From Climacium dendroides (Eukaryota > Streptophyta > Bryopsida > Hypnales > Climaciaceae): DNA of 64,000 bases. The position numbers and the translations under genes are program-made. The notes beneath the pieces are model-generated. The model had not been told where the DNA came from. It made no database searches and saw only the letters and a list, made by a program, of their open reading frames with translations. Within the stretch, counting starts at the first letter, position 1. Every line of letters begins with the position of its first letter. Location of the stretch: contig OX467087.1 of NCBI GenBank assembly GCA_950106755.1, forward strand, positions 18,480,047-18,544,046. The letters are read 5' to 3'. Shown one piece after another: positions 63,480 through 64,000 of the stretch.

Positions 63480-64000
63480 GAGGCAGCAGACCAGCCTTTA
63501 CAAAAACAGCCACCATTTCTTCACACTATCTCCAATTGTCTTGAATTTTGACTTTTTGGAAAGCCAACTTGATCATCCTTGTCCTCCCCAAAATTCAGCT
63601 CCATCCCATTCTTCAATCGTCTGCAGTGGCTCGTCAAAGTCGGTGCTATCCATTCGCCGCAACAGTAGACCTCTTCTCACAAAAACAGTCACCATTTCTT
63701 CACACCATCTCCAATTGGCTTGAGTTTTGACTTTTTGGAAAGCTAACTTGATTCTCCGTGTCCTCCCCAAAATTCATCTCCATCCCATTCTTCAATCGTC
63801 CAAAGTGTCTCGCCAAAGTCGGTGTTGTCCATTCGCCGCAGCAGTAGACCTCTCCTCACAAAAACGGCCGCCATTTCTTCAAATTTGCTTCAAATTGTAT
63901 GAAAGTTGTCTTCATGGAAAGCTAACTTGAATGCGCCCCTCCCCTACAAATTTCAGCCCCATCAAAGCTACTGTCCGCCCTTCGTAGCTCTTCAAAGATG
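63480..64000 (+). repeat. Tandem repeat, exact 179 bp period
   Basis: Landmarks recur at exactly 179 bp: acaaaaac at 63500, 63679 and 63858; ggaaagc at 63558, 63737 and 63916. Nearly three units are seen, the third more diverged, and the array runs off the window. The units are richer in GC (cattcgccgcaacagtagac) than the flanking DNA. Because 179 is not a multiple of three, this is not a protein repeat. It may be a satellite or duplicated promoter/leader DNA. Confidence 0.85.

Overview
This is nuclear DNA of a land plant. The evidence is a plastid-targeted UDP-sulfoquinovose synthase, a plant CAT9-type amino acid transporter, TTTAGGG-type telomere repeats, and many short GT-AG introns. Four well-made genes of ordinary GC sit as islands in a very AT-rich background full of short inverted-repeat transposons. 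A seed-free plant (bryophyte such as a moss, or another early lineage) seems likeliest, but the species cannot be settled from the sequence alone.

Layout. 1-3.1 kb: a GC-richer unassigned stretch, a cluster of TTTGCAATG motifs, then three side-by-side ~320 bp terminal-inverted-repeat (TIR) elements flanked by two copies of a hairpin MITE. 3.1-7.1 kb: dispersed repeats, decayed coding fragments, and two foldback/TIR elements next to the first gene. 7.3-11.4 kb: a nine-exon cationic amino acid transporter (CAT9-like). 12.9-20.6 kb: a repeat landscape with at least eight recognisable elements, one nested inside another and with an empty-site counterpart at 41-42 kb. 21.6-25.0 kb: a seven-exon RSRC2-like RS/SMAP-domain protein. 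26-37 kb: AT-rich, almost gene-free. 37.5-39.0 kb: intronless SQD1 with a Tourist-like MITE in its promoter. 43.6-47.7 kb: an eight-exon mitochondrial elongation factor Ts. 49.9-58.4 kb: a roughly twelve-exon, extremely AT-rich U2AF65-like splicing factor whose third RRM (UHM) is split by a ~155-residue repetitive insert; one of its introns carries a 297 bp near-perfect palindrome. 58.4-63.5 kb: AT-rich with one TIR element. 63.48-64.0 kb: a tandem repeat with an exact 179 bp period that runs off the window.

The genes do not form a pathway. They are an amino acid carrier (membrane), a sulfolipid enzyme (plastid), a translation factor (mitochondrion) and two pre-mRNA splicing proteins (nucleus). 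All five are on the + strand. The exon models were built by hand from reading-frame continuity, GT-AG borders and remembered family motifs; no alignment was run. The most unusual items are the U2AF-like gene, the long intronic palindrome, the inverted telomere repeats around an EF-Ts exon, and the variety of small transposon families.
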